Positions 50,763 through 59,199 of a stretch of 64,000 bases of DNA are shown here, piece after piece. Each line of letters starts with the position of its first letter. The first letter of the stretch is position 1. A program made the position numbers and the translations under genes. Origin of the DNA: Billgrantia azerbaijanica (lineage in GTDB: Bacteria; Pseudomonadota; Gammaproteobacteria; Pseudomonadales; Halomonadaceae). The DNA lies in NCBI GenBank assembly GCA_004551485.1, contig SBLD01000013.1, positions 54,505 through 118,504 of the forward strand, given 5' to 3'. The notes beneath the pieces were generated by a model, which saw only the letters and a list, made by a program, of their open reading frames with translations, was not told where the DNA came from and ran no database searches.

Positions 50763-52451
50763 TTGTCCCGATCCGCCAGCAGCGGGCTTGCCGCCATGAC
50801 CCGCCGGCTCACCCAACGCCTCACCCCCTGGACCGTGCTGGTCCTGGCCGTGGCGCTGGTCGTGGCGCTCCCGGTCCTGGTGGTGCTCGCCCATATCGCG
50901 GTCCCCACCGACGGCGTCTGGCAGCACCTCGCCAGCACGGTACTGGGGCGCTACCTGAGCAATACCCTCTTCCTGGTGGTCACGGTGGGCCTCGGCACCC
51001 TGGTGATCGGCACCGGCACGGCCTGGCTGGTGGTGATGTGCCGCTTCCCCGGGCGGCGACTCTTCGAGTGGGGGCTGCTGCTGCCGCTCGCCGTGCCCAC
51101 CTACGTGATCGCCTACGCCTATACCGATTTCCTGCAGTTCGCCGGCCCCCTGCAGGGCTGGCTGCGCGAGCTGTTCGGCTGGAACCACGGCGACTACTGG
51201 TTTCCCGACGTGCGCTCGCTGGGCGGCGCCGCCACCCTGATCACCCTGGTGCTCTACCCCTACGTCTACCTGCTGGCGCGGGCCGCCTTCCTCGAGCAGT
51301 CGGTGTGCGTGCTGGACGTGGGCCGCACCCTGGGCCGCGGCCCCTGGCGGCTGTTCGGAAGCGTCGCCGTGCCGCTGGCGCGCCCGGCCATCGTCGGCGG
51401 CGTGTCGCTGGTGCTGATGGAGACGCTCAACGAGTTCGGCGCCGTGCAGTTCTTCGGCGTCGACACCTTCACCACGGGGATCTACCGCACCTGGTTCGGC
51501 CTGGGGGAGCCGGTCGCCGCCGCCCAGCTGGCCGCCTGCCTGCTGGTCTTCGTGATCGCCCTGGTGCTGCTGGAGCGCGCCTCGCGCGGCAAGCGCCGCT
51601 ACTTCCACACCACCAACCGCTACCAGCAGCTTCCCGAGTATCGCCTGCACGGCTGGCGTGCCGCCGGAGCCTGCATCGCCTGCGTGCTGCCGGTGCTGAT
51701 CGGCTTTTTGATCCCCAGCGGCATCCTCGCCCAGCTGGCGCTCCAGGAGGGCGACGCCCTGCTGGGCACGCGCTTCCTCGACTTCGCCGGCAACAGCCTG
51801 CTGCTGGCCACCGTGGCCGCGCTGATCGCCGTGGCGCTGGCGGTGATCCTCAGCTACGGCGTACGCCTCGACAACACCCCGCTGACGCGCACGGCGACCC
51901 GCATCGCCGCCATGGGCTATGCCATCCCGGGGTCGGTGGTGGCGGTGGGCATCCTGATCCCCTTCGCCTGGCTGGACAGCACGCTCAACGCCTGGCTGAA
52001 CGCCCACTACGGGGTGATCGTCGGGCTCATCTTCAGCGGCTCGGCGTTCATCCTGATCTATGCCTACGTGGTGCGCTTCCTGGCGGTGTCGTTCAACGCC
52101 GTGGAGGCGAGCCTCGGCAAGGTGACGCCGAGCATGGATGCCGCCGCCCGCACCCTGGGGCAGAGCGCCGCCGGCACCCTCAAGCGCGTGCACACCCCGC
52201 TGATGCGCGGCAGCCTGCTGGCGGCGGGCATCCTGGTGTTCGTGGACGTCATGAAGGAGCTGCCGGCGACCATCATCCTGCGTCCCTTCAACTTCGACAC
52301 CCTGGCGGTGCGCGCCCACAGCCTGGCCTCGGACGAGCGGCTCGCCGAGGCCTCCACGGCCTCACTGGCCATCGTGGCTGTGGGCATAATCCCGGTGATC
52401 CTGCTCAGCCTCGCCATGCGCCGCTCCCGCCCCGGCTCCGGCGGCCGCTGA
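50763..52451 (+). CDS. fbpB: iron(III) ABC transporter permease (FbpB type)
   Basis: A 562-residue fused permease with two six-helix halves, as in FbpB/SfuB. Each half carries an EAA-like loop for ATPase contact: DVGRTLGRGPWRLFGSVAVPLARP in the first and DAAARTLGQSAAGTLKRVHTPL in the second. The start is TTG at 50763, backed by AAGGAG eight bases upstream; an ATG 33 bases later is the alternative. Its 3' end overlaps the convergent ATPase gene by 90 bp. The substrate is assigned from the neighbouring binding protein. Confidence 0.87.
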   Translation: MSRSASSGLAAMTRRLTQRLTPWTVLVLAVALVVALPVLVVLAHIAVPTDGVWQHLASTVLGRYLSNTLFLVVTVGLGTLVIGTGTAWLVVMCRFPGRRLFEWGLLLPLAVPTYVIAYAYTDFLQFAGPLQGWLRELFGWNHGDYWFPDVRSLGGAATLITLVLYPYVYLLARAAFLEQSVCVLDVGRTLGRGPWRLFGSVAVPLARPAIVGGVSLVLMETLNEFGAVQFFGVDTFTTGIYRTWFGLGEPVAAAQLAACLLVFVIALVLLERASRGKRRYFHTTNRYQQLPEYRLHGWRAAGACIACVLPVLIGFLIPSGILAQLALQEGDALLGTRFLDFAGNSLLLATVAALIAVALAVILSYGVRLDNTPLTRTATRIAAMGYAIPGSVVAVGILIPFAWLDSTLNAWLNAHYGVIVGLIFSGSAFILIYAYVVRFLAVSFNAVEASLGKVTPSMDAAARTLGQSAAGTLKRVHTPLMRGSLLAAGILVFVDVMKELPATIILRPFNFDTLAVRAHSLASDERLAEASTASLAIVAVGIIPVILLSLAMRRSRPGSGGR

Positions 52452-53549
52452 GGGAAAGACGAACACCTGCGAGAGGTCGAGGTGGATATCCACCGCCTGC
52501 CCCTCGGCGGGCAGGAAGACGCCCGGCATGCGGGCGTGCAGGTGCGCCTCCCGGCCATCCTCGCCATGGGCGCAGATGTGCAGCAGGCTGCTGCGGCCGA
52601 GCAGCTTGGCCATGATCACGTGGCTGTAGCGGTGCTCGCCGGGCGGCGCGTCGCGCACGGAGATGCGCAGCGCCTCGGGGCGGATCATCACCTGGGCCTG
52701 GCTGCCCTCGGCCAGCCAGCCGGCCTCCACCGCCCCCACCGGGGTGAGCACGCGACCCTCGCGCACCACGCCGGACAGTTCGTTCACCTCGCCGAAGAAG
52801 GTCACCACGAAGGGGTCGCAAGGCGCGCAGTAGAGCTCGCGCGGCGTGCCCGTCTGCACGATGCCTCCGTCGCGCATCAGGGCGATGCGGTCGGCCATGA
52901 ACATCGCCTCTTCCGGGTCGTGGGTGACCAGCAGCGTCGCCGCCCCCACCTTCTTGAGCACGTGCAGGGTGTCGTCGCGGATGCGGTCGCGCAGGCGCGC
53001 GTCGAGGCTCGAGAAGGGCTCGTCGAGCAGCATCAGCTGCGGCGCCGGCGCCAGGGCCCGGGCCAGCGCCACGCGCTGCTGCTGGCCGCCCGAGAGCATG
53101 TGCGGGTAGGTGTCGGCGTAGCCGGCCATGCCCAGTTGCTCGAGCAGCGCCAGGGCCCGTCGGCGGCGCTCGCGCGGCGGCTCGCCCTTGAGGCCGAAAG
53201 TGACGTTCTCGAGCACCGAGAGGTGGGGGAAGAGCGCCGAGTCCTGGAAGGCCAGGCCCACGTTGCGCTTCTCCGGCGGCACGTGGCGAGCGCGCGGCAC
53301 GGCGATGTCGCCGCCGTTGAGGGCGACGCGCCCCTGCTGGAGCACCTCGAGCCCGGCGGCGATGCGCAGCAGCGTGGTCTTGCCGCAGCCGGAGGGACCG
53401 AGCAGGCAGACCACCTCGCCGGGGGCCACGTCCAGGTCGACGCCCTTCACCACCTCGCGCTTGCCGAAGGCGTGGTGCACGCCCTGCATCGACAGCGCGG
53501 TTGCAGGCTCGGTGTGCGACGCTTCCACTGGCTTCAGTTTGTGGGTCAT
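52362..53549 (-). CDS. fbpC: iron(III) ABC transporter ATP-binding protein (FbpC type)
   Basis: A 395-residue ABC ATPase: Walker A LLGPSGCGKTT, signature LSGGQQQRVALARA, Walker B LMLLDEPFSSLDA and H-loop VTHD, followed by a TOBE region. The last ~30 residues (after VFVFPS) are Ala/Gly- and His/Asp-rich, unlike FbpC proteins, and are encoded antisense to the end of fbpB. The ATG at 53549 is chosen by family length; a GTG at 53585 would add 12 residues, and neither has a good ribosome site. It powers uptake with FbpA and FbpB. Confidence 0.85.
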   Translation of the reverse strand: MTHKLKPVEASHTEPATALSMQGVHHAFGKREVVKGVDLDVAPGEVVCLLGPSGCGKTTLLRIAAGLEVLQQGRVALNGGDIAVPRARHVPPEKRNVGLAFQDSALFPHLSVLENVTFGLKGEPPRERRRRALALLEQLGMAGYADTYPHMLSGGQQQRVALARALAPAPQLMLLDEPFSSLDARLRDRIRDDTLHVLKKVGAATLLVTHDPEEAMFMADRIALMRDGGIVQTGTPRELYCAPCDPFVVTFFGEVNELSGVVREGRVLTPVGAVEAGWLAEGSQAQVMIRPEALRISVRDAPPGEHRYSHVIMAKLLGRSSLLHICAHGEDGREAHLHARMPGVFLPAEGQAVDIHLDLSQVFVFPSAAAGAGAGAAHGEAEQDHRDYAHSHDGQ

Positions 53550-53750
53550 AGGATCGCGACGGTTGGTCGATGAGGAGAATGACACTCACAGCATACCCGA
53601 TGTGTCCGGCAAATGCGTCTGAAAGCGACTCGCATTCCGCCATTTCCTTGTCCAAGCCGGGTTGCAATCGCCATTCGCCTTGTGCCAGGCCGCTCCGTGC
53701 ATCAGCAAGTGCTTGACGAGCGACAAGAGAACGGCTTGAATAAGCTTGTC

Positions 53751-53769
53751 AATAATGCAACGTATTATC
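53751..53769. promoter_or_regulatory. Fur box between fbpC and fbpA
   Basis: AATAATGCAACGTATTATC matches 13 of 19 positions of the consensus GATAATGATAATCATTATC and has ATAAT/ATTAT arms. It lies 31 bp before fbpA and about 200 bp before fbpC on the other strand, so it could repress either or both divergent transcripts when iron is plentiful. Confidence 0.7.
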
Positions 53770-53799
53770 ATTAATCTGGGAACGCTCACGAGGTACACA

Positions 53800-54828
53800 A
53801 TGATCAAGCACGCGCGTCTCGCCCTTCCGCTCGCCGTCGCGCTGGCCGGCTCGGCGCTCGCCACCGGCGCCAGCGCCGACGAGGTCAACCTCTACTCCGC
53901 CCGCCACTACGACTCCGACGAGGCCCTCTACCAGGCCTTCACCGAGGCGACCGGCATCGAGGTCAACGTCCTGGAAGGCGACTCCGACCAATTGATCGAG
54001 CGCATCCAGCGCGAGGGCGTGGCAAGCCCCGCCGACGTGATGATCACCGTCGACGCCGGCCGCCTGTGGCGCGCCGAGCAGGAAGGCATCTTCCAGGGCA
54101 TCGAGTCCGACGTCCTCAACGAACGCCTGCCCGAGTCGATGCGCCACCCGGAGGGCAAGTGGTTCGGCTTCAGCCAGCGTGCCCGCGCCATCTTCTACAA
54201 CCGTGAGAACTTCGATCCCAGCCAGATCGACAGCTACGAGGACCTGGCCGACCCCGCCTTCGAGGGCCAGGTGTGCATCCGCTCCTCGAACAACATCTAC
54301 AACCAGTCGCTGCTCGCCTCGCTGATCGAGCACCATGGCGTGGAAGGCGCCGAGCAGTGGGCCCAGGGCGTGGTCGACAACATGGCGCGCGACCCCGAGG
54401 GCGGCGATACCGACCAGATCAAGGGCGTCGCCAGCGGCGAGTGCAACCTGGCGGTGGCCAACCACTACTACTACGTGCGTCTGCTCAAGTCCGACGACGC
54501 GGCAGATCGTGAAGTGGCCGAGAAGGTCGGCATCCTCTTCCCCAACCAGGACGGCCGCGGCACCCACGTCAACGTCGGCGGCGCCGGCGTGGTCGAGAAC
54601 GCCCCGAACCGCGACAACGCCATCCGCCTCCTCGAGTTCCTCGCCTCCGACCAGGCACAGGAGATATTCGCGGCCGGCAACCACGAGTTCCCGGTGGTGG
54701 ACGGCGTGGCCAAGGACGAGGTGCTGGAGTCCTGGGGCGAGTTCAAGAAGGACGCGCTCAACGTCAGCGTGCTGGGCGAGAACAACCCCGAGGCGATTCG
54801 GATCTTCGATCGCGTCGGCTGGCGCTAA
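53800..54828 (+). CDS. fbpA: iron(III) ABC transporter substrate-binding protein (FbpA type)
   Basis: A 342-residue periplasmic iron-binding protein: signal peptide to about residue 27 (ALATGASADEVNLYSARHYD), then the FbpA fold. The paired iron-ligand tyrosines are in VANHYYYVRLL, and YSARHYDSDEALY near the N-terminus is typical. The ATG at 53800 follows GAGGT; the frame is open upstream over the Fur box but not used. It is divergent from fbpC. A strong terminator follows. Confidence 0.9.
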   Translation: MIKHARLALPLAVALAGSALATGASADEVNLYSARHYDSDEALYQAFTEATGIEVNVLEGDSDQLIERIQREGVASPADVMITVDAGRLWRAEQEGIFQGIESDVLNERLPESMRHPEGKWFGFSQRARAIFYNRENFDPSQIDSYEDLADPAFEGQVCIRSSNNIYNQSLLASLIEHHGVEGAEQWAQGVVDNMARDPEGGDTDQIKGVASGECNLAVANHYYYVRLLKSDDAADREVAEKVGILFPNQDGRGTHVNVGGAGVVENAPNRDNAIRLLEFLASDQAQEIFAAGNHEFPVVDGVAKDEVLESWGEFKKDALNVSVLGENNPEAIRIFDRVGWR

Positions 54829-54855
54829 GCCTTCAGCTAATAAGCTCGAGCCGAC

Positions 54856-54884
54856 AACGCCACCGCAGCCGCGGTGGCGTTTTT
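54856..54884. terminator. terminator after fbpA
   Basis: AACGCCACCGC pairs with GCGGTGGCGTT across an AGCC loop and is followed by TTTT on the plus strand. It lies between convergent fbpA and polA. Confidence 0.85.
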
Positions 54885-54915
54885 CATTCAATCCCTCTGG
54901 GTGGTGAAGGAGAGC

Positions 54916-57672
54916 CTAGTGGGCCTCGTCCCAATTGGTGCCGCTCTCGGCCTCGACGATCAGCGGCACCTCGAGGTCGGCGGCGGCCTGCATGCGCGCC
55001 TTCACTTCCTCGATGAAGGACTCGACCTGCGCCTCGGCGACCTCGAACACCAGCTCGTCGTGCACCTGCATCACCATCAGCGCATCGCGCTTCTCCTTGG
55101 CGAGCCAGGCGTCGACGTCGATCATGGCGCGCTTGATGATGTCCGCTGCCGTGCCCTGCATGGGGGCGTTGATCGCCGTGCGCTCCGCCCCCTGGCGCCG
55201 CACCCGGTTCTGGGAGCGGATCTCCGGCAGGTAGAGGCGCCGGCCGTAGACCGTCTCCACGAAGCCGTCTTCTGCCGCTTGCGAGCGAATGCGCTCCATG
55301 TAGCGCGCCACCCCGGGATAGCGGTCGAAGTAGCGGTCGATGTAGGTCTGCGCCTGGCCACGCTCCACGTGCAGCTGGCGCGCGAGCCCCCAGGCGCTCA
55401 TGCCGTAGATGAGCCCGAAGTTGATCGCCTTGGCGCTGCGCCGCTGTTCGCCGGAGACCCGCTCGAGCGGCACGCCGAACACCTCGGCGGCGGTGGCGGC
55501 GTGGATGTCGCGGCCCTCGGCGAAGGCGTCGAGCAGCCCGCGGTCCGCGGAGAGGTGCGCCATGATGCGCAGCTCGATCTGCGAATAGTCGGCGGCGACG
55601 ATCCGGTAGCCGGGCCGCGCCACGAAGGCCTGGCGGATCTTGCGCCCCTCCTCGGTGCGGACGGGGATGTTCTGCAGGTTGGGGTCCGACGAGGAGAGCC
55701 GCCCGGTGGCGGTCACCGCCTGGTGGTAGCTGGTGTGCAGCCGCCCGGAGGCGGGATCGACCAGCCGCGGCAGCTTGTCGGTGTAGGTGGACTTGAGCTT
55801 GGCGAGTCCGCGATGCTCCATGATCACCTTGGGCAGGGGGTAGTCCAGCGCCAGCTCCTCGAGCACGGCCTCCGCGGTGGAGGGCGCCCCCTTGGGGGTC
55901 TTCTTGATCACCGGGATCTTCTGCTCCGCGAAGAGGATCTCGCCGAGCTGCTTGGGCGAGCCGAGGTTGAACTCGCGCCCGGCGAGCTCGAAGGCCTTGC
56001 GCTCGAGCTCGCGGATGCGGCCCTCCAGCTCCTGGCTTTGGGCGTGCAGCCGTCCCGGGTCGAGCGCCACGCCGTTGCGCTCCATGCGCGACAGCACCGG
56101 TATGAGCGGCAGCTCGATCCGCTCCAGCACCTCGGCGAGCCGCCCCTCGGCGTCGAGGCGCGGGCGCAGCGTGCGGTGCAGGCGCAGGGTGATGTCGACG
56201 TCCTCGCAGGCGTAGGGCACGGCCTGCTCCAGGGCGACCTGGTTGAAGGTGAGCTGCTTGGCGCCCTTGCCGGCGACCTCCTCGAAGCTGATGGTCTTCT
56301 CGCCCAGGTACTTGAGGGCCAGCGAGTCCATGTCGTGGCGGGTCGCCGTGGAGTCGAGCACGTAGGACTCGAGCATGGTGTCCTCGAGCGGCCCGGCCAC
56401 GCTGATGCCGTAGCCCGCCAGCACCGAGATGTCGTACTTGAGGTTCTGGCCGATCTTGGTCTTGCTCCCATCTTCCAGCAGCGGCTTCAGGGCGGCGAGC
56501 ACCGCGTCGCGCTCGAGCTGATCGGGGGCGTCCAGGTAATCGTGGGCCAGCGGGATGTAGGCCGCCTCCCCCGGCTCGAGTGCCAGCCCCACGCCAACGA
56601 TCTCCGCCGCCATGTAGTCGAGGCTGGTGGTTTCCAGGTCGAAGCAGAAGACGTCGGCCTGGCGCAGCCGCTCGAGCCAGGCGTCGAGGTCGTCCTGGGC
56701 GAGGATGACGTGGTCGCGGCGCGATCCGCCATTGGCGCCTTCCGTGCCATCGGCCGCCGGGGCGCCCCCGGCCACGTCGTCGACGCCCTCGTCGCGCCCC
56801 TCGAGCAGCTCGGCGAGCCACGCCTTGAATTCCAGGCGGCGATAGAGCGCGAGCAGCGCCTCGCGGTCGGGGTGGGCGATGTCCAGGTCATCGAGCCCCA
56901 CCGGCAGGTCGCAGTCGGTCTTGATGGTGGCCAGGCGGTAGGAGAGGAAGGCCTGGTCGCGGTGCTCGTCGAGCTTCCTGGGCAGGGTCTTGGCGCCGCG
57001 GAAGCCCAGCGTGGCGACGCGGTCGAGGTCGGCGTAGATCGCCTCGAGGCCGCCCTCGATGCCCTGCAGCAAGCCCAGCGCCGTCTTCTCGCCGACGCCG
57101 GGCACCCCGGGGATGTTGTCCACCTTGTCGCCCATGAGCGCCAGGAAGTCGATGATGCGCGCAGGCTCCAGGCCGAACTTCGCCTGCACCCCCGCGGTGT
57201 CCAGGGTCTCGTCCTTCATGGTGTTGACCAGGGTGGTATGGCCGTTGACCAGCTGCGCCATGTCCTTGTCGCCGGTGGAGATCACCACGTCGCGGCCGGC
57301 CTCGGTGGCACGCCGCGCCAGGGTACCGATGACGTCGTCGGCCTCCACGCCCTCGATGCACAGCAGCGGCAACCCCAGCGCCCGGACGCAGTCGTGCAGC
57401 GGCTCGACCTGGGTGCGCAGCTCGTCGGGCATCGGCGGCCGGTGGGACTTGTACTCCTCGAACAGTTCGTCACGAAACGTCTTGCCCGGGGCATCGAAGA
57501 CCACCGCCATGGGACTGTCCGGGTAGTCCTTGATCAGCCGCTTGAGCATGGCGAGCACCCCCTTGATCGCCCCCGTGGGCTGGCCATCCGAGGTGGAGAG
57601 CGGCGGCAGGGCGTGGAAGGCGCGGTAGAGGTAGGACGAACCGTCGACGAGAACGATGGGCGTGTCGGCCAT
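54916..57672 (-). CDS. polA: DNA polymerase I
   Basis: A 918-residue repair and Okazaki-fragment polymerase. Domains in order: 5'-3' nuclease (about 1-290; [50 protein letters not shown]), 3'-5' exonuclease (from about 320; [13 protein letters not shown]), and polymerase with motif [15 protein letters not shown], motif [16 protein letters not shown] and motif [11 protein letters not shown]. All catalytic acidic residues are visible in the exonuclease and polymerase parts. The ATG at 57672 is the family start. It is divergent from the DUF2782 gene, as in pseudomonads. Confidence 0.97.
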   Translation of the reverse strand: MADTPIVLVDGSSYLYRAFHALPPLSTSDGQPTGAIKGVLAMLKRLIKDYPDSPMAVVFDAPGKTFRDELFEEYKSHRPPMPDELRTQVEPLHDCVRALGLPLLCIEGVEADDVIGTLARRATEAGRDVVISTGDKDMAQLVNGHTTLVNTMKDETLDTAGVQAKFGLEPARIIDFLALMGDKVDNIPGVPGVGEKTALGLLQGIEGGLEAIYADLDRVATLGFRGAKTLPRKLDEHRDQAFLSYRLATIKTDCDLPVGLDDLDIAHPDREALLALYRRLEFKAWLAELLEGRDEGVDDVAGGAPAADGTEGANGGSRRDHVILAQDDLDAWLERLRQADVFCFDLETTSLDYMAAEIVGVGLALEPGEAAYIPLAHDYLDAPDQLERDAVLAALKPLLEDGSKTKIGQNLKYDISVLAGYGISVAGPLEDTMLESYVLDSTATRHDMDSLALKYLGEKTISFEEVAGKGAKQLTFNQVALEQAVPYACEDVDITLRLHRTLRPRLDAEGRLAEVLERIELPLIPVLSRMERNGVALDPGRLHAQSQELEGRIRELERKAFELAGREFNLGSPKQLGEILFAEQKIPVIKKTPKGAPSTAEAVLEELALDYPLPKVIMEHRGLAKLKSTYTDKLPRLVDPASGRLHTSYHQAVTATGRLSSSDPNLQNIPVRTEEGRKIRQAFVARPGYRIVAADYSQIELRIMAHLSADRGLLDAFAEGRDIHAATAAEVFGVPLERVSGEQRRSAKAINFGLIYGMSAWGLARQLHVERGQAQTYIDRYFDRYPGVARYMERIRSQAAEDGFVETVYGRRLYLPEIRSQNRVRRQGAERTAINAPMQGTAADIIKRAMIDVDAWLAKEKRDALMVMQVHDELVFEVAEAQVESFIEEVKARMQAAADLEVPLIVEAESGTNWDEAH

Positions 57673-57838
57673 GTGTCGGCATCCCCCGAGAGATGGAAAA
57701 GGTGAGGTGGCAAAAGATGATCCCGGTCATCCATGATACGCATTGCGCGCCGCTTTTGCCGCGGACGTTGGGTAGGCGTCGCCCGGCGTCGTACACTGTG
57801 ACTGCATCGATTGCCGCTCATCGGCGTGGGAGGTCACC

Positions 57839-58129
57839 ATGAACATCGCTCGTCTCTGGCCGCGCGTGCTGCCCCTGGCCCTCGGCCTGGCGCTCTCGGC
57901 CCCCGTCCTGGCCCAGTCCTCGGGCGAGGTGGAGCCGGACATCACCATCCGCCAGGAGGAGGAGCGTACCATCCGCGAGTACCGTGTGAACGGCCAGCTC
58001 TATGCCATCGAGATCCGCCCCTCCAGCGGCCCCCGCTACTACCTGGTGGACCGCGACGGCGACGGCAACTTCACGCGCCAGGAGGGCGACCGCATCGCCG
58101 TGCCCGAATGGGTGCTGCACCGCTTCTAG
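57839..58129 (+). CDS. DUF2782-family small exported protein
   Basis: A 96-residue protein with a signal peptide (MNIARLWPRVLPLALGLALSAPVLAQ) and a mature domain IREYRVNGQLYAIEIRPSSGPRYYLVDRDGDG, which is DUF2782. No biochemical function is known. It occupies the conserved place between polA and thrB seen in Pseudomonas and relatives. It has GAGGT before the ATG. It probably forms a small operon with thrB, though a TACAAT -10-like element (58201-58206) could serve thrB separately. Confidence 0.85.
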   Translation: MNIARLWPRVLPLALGLALSAPVLAQSSGEVEPDITIRQEEERTIREYRVNGQLYAIEIRPSSGPRYYLVDRDGDGNFTRQEGDRIAVPEWVLHRF

Positions 58130-58236
58130 GCTCCCCCGCCCTTGTCGCCGACGGCCAGTCGTGCCACCTTCCGCGAACGTGCATCGGAACACCAAGTCGC
58201 TACAATAGGCGGCTTGGCAACCTGGGCGAGAGACAC

Positions 58237-59199
58237 ATGGCCGTATTCACCCCGCTTAGCGACGCGCAGGTCGCGGAGTTCCTCAGCCGTTTCGACGTCG
58301 GCTCGCTGGTCACGCTGCAAGGCGTCGCCGGCGGCACCGAAAACACCACCTTCTTCGTCACCACCGACCGTCGCGAGCTGGTGCTCACGCTCTTCGAACA
58401 GGGCGAGCACGAGGAGCTGCCCTTCTTCGTCGAGCTGCTCGACTACCTGGACGAACACCGCCTGCCGGTCCCCGGGACGGTCCACGACCGCGACGGCGTC
58501 GCCCTGCACAGCCTGGCCGACAAGCCGGCGCTGCTCTTCCCGCGCCTGCCCGGCCGCCACCCCGTGGCGCCGAACCTCGCCCAGTGCCGGGAACTGGGCG
58601 ACACCCTGGGCCGCCTGCACGTGGTCTCCCAGCGCTTCCCCGGTCATCGCCCCAACCCGCGCGACCTCAACTGGCTGATGGCCATGCACCACAAGGTGCT
58701 GGTCTACCTCTCGGCGGAGGACCAGACGTTGATGAAGGACGAGGTGGAGATCTACCAGGGGGTGTTCGGCGAGGCCCCGGACCTGCCCCAGGGCGCCCTG
58801 CACGGCGACCTGTTCCGCGACAACACCCTGTTCGAGGGCGACCGCCTGGGCGGCATCATCGACTTCTACAACGGCTGCACCGGCGACCTGCTGTTCGACC
58901 TGGCCATCGTCATCAACGACTGGGCGTCGGGGCCCGACGGGCGTCTCGACCCCGAGCGCCACGACGCCCTCCTGGGCGCCTACCAGGCACGCCGGCCGCT
59001 CACCGCCACCGAGCGTGCGGTGTGGCCGACCATGCTGCGCCTGACGGCGCTGCGCTACTGGCTCTCACGGCTGCTGGTGATCTACGTGGACCCGCCGGCC
59101 CACGACCTGACGCCTCACGACCCCGAGCAGTTCCGCACCATTCTCAAGGCACGCCTGGAACATGGCGCGCTACCCCTGCCCGAGGCGATCCACGCATGA
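58237..59199 (+). CDS. thrB: homoserine kinase (ThrB, APH-like family)
   Basis: A 320-residue aminoglycoside-phosphotransferase-fold homoserine kinase that phosphorylates homoserine for threonine synthesis. Motifs: N-terminal GVAGGTENTTFFVTT, catalytic LPQGALHGDLFRDNTLF and metal-binding GGIIDFYNGCTGDLLFDLA. The start MAVFTPLSDAQVAEFLSRFD at 58237 is the family start; the open frame upstream overlaps DUF2782. Its stop overlaps the speA start by 4 bp. Confidence 0.94.
   Translation: MAVFTPLSDAQVAEFLSRFDVGSLVTLQGVAGGTENTTFFVTTDRRELVLTLFEQGEHEELPFFVELLDYLDEHRLPVPGTVHDRDGVALHSLADKPALLFPRLPGRHPVAPNLAQCRELGDTLGRLHVVSQRFPGHRPNPRDLNWLMAMHHKVLVYLSAEDQTLMKDEVEIYQGVFGEAPDLPQGALHGDLFRDNTLFEGDRLGGIIDFYNGCTGDLLFDLAIVINDWASGPDGRLDPERHDALLGAYQARRPLTATERAVWPTMLRLTALRYWLSRLLVIYVDPPAHDLTPHDPEQFRTILKARLEHGALPLPEAIHA

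Noticed and set aside
54874-57705. 943-codon plus-strand open frame antisense to polA
   Set aside because: Composition is typical of antisense high-GC frames (runs of Leu-Gly-Asp-Val-His), and no domain is visible; polA is unambiguous.
57811-58236. N-terminal extension of thrB over the DUF2782 gene
   Set aside because: DUF2782 has its own start, signal peptide and family match, and thrB begins naturally with MAVFTPLSD at 58237.
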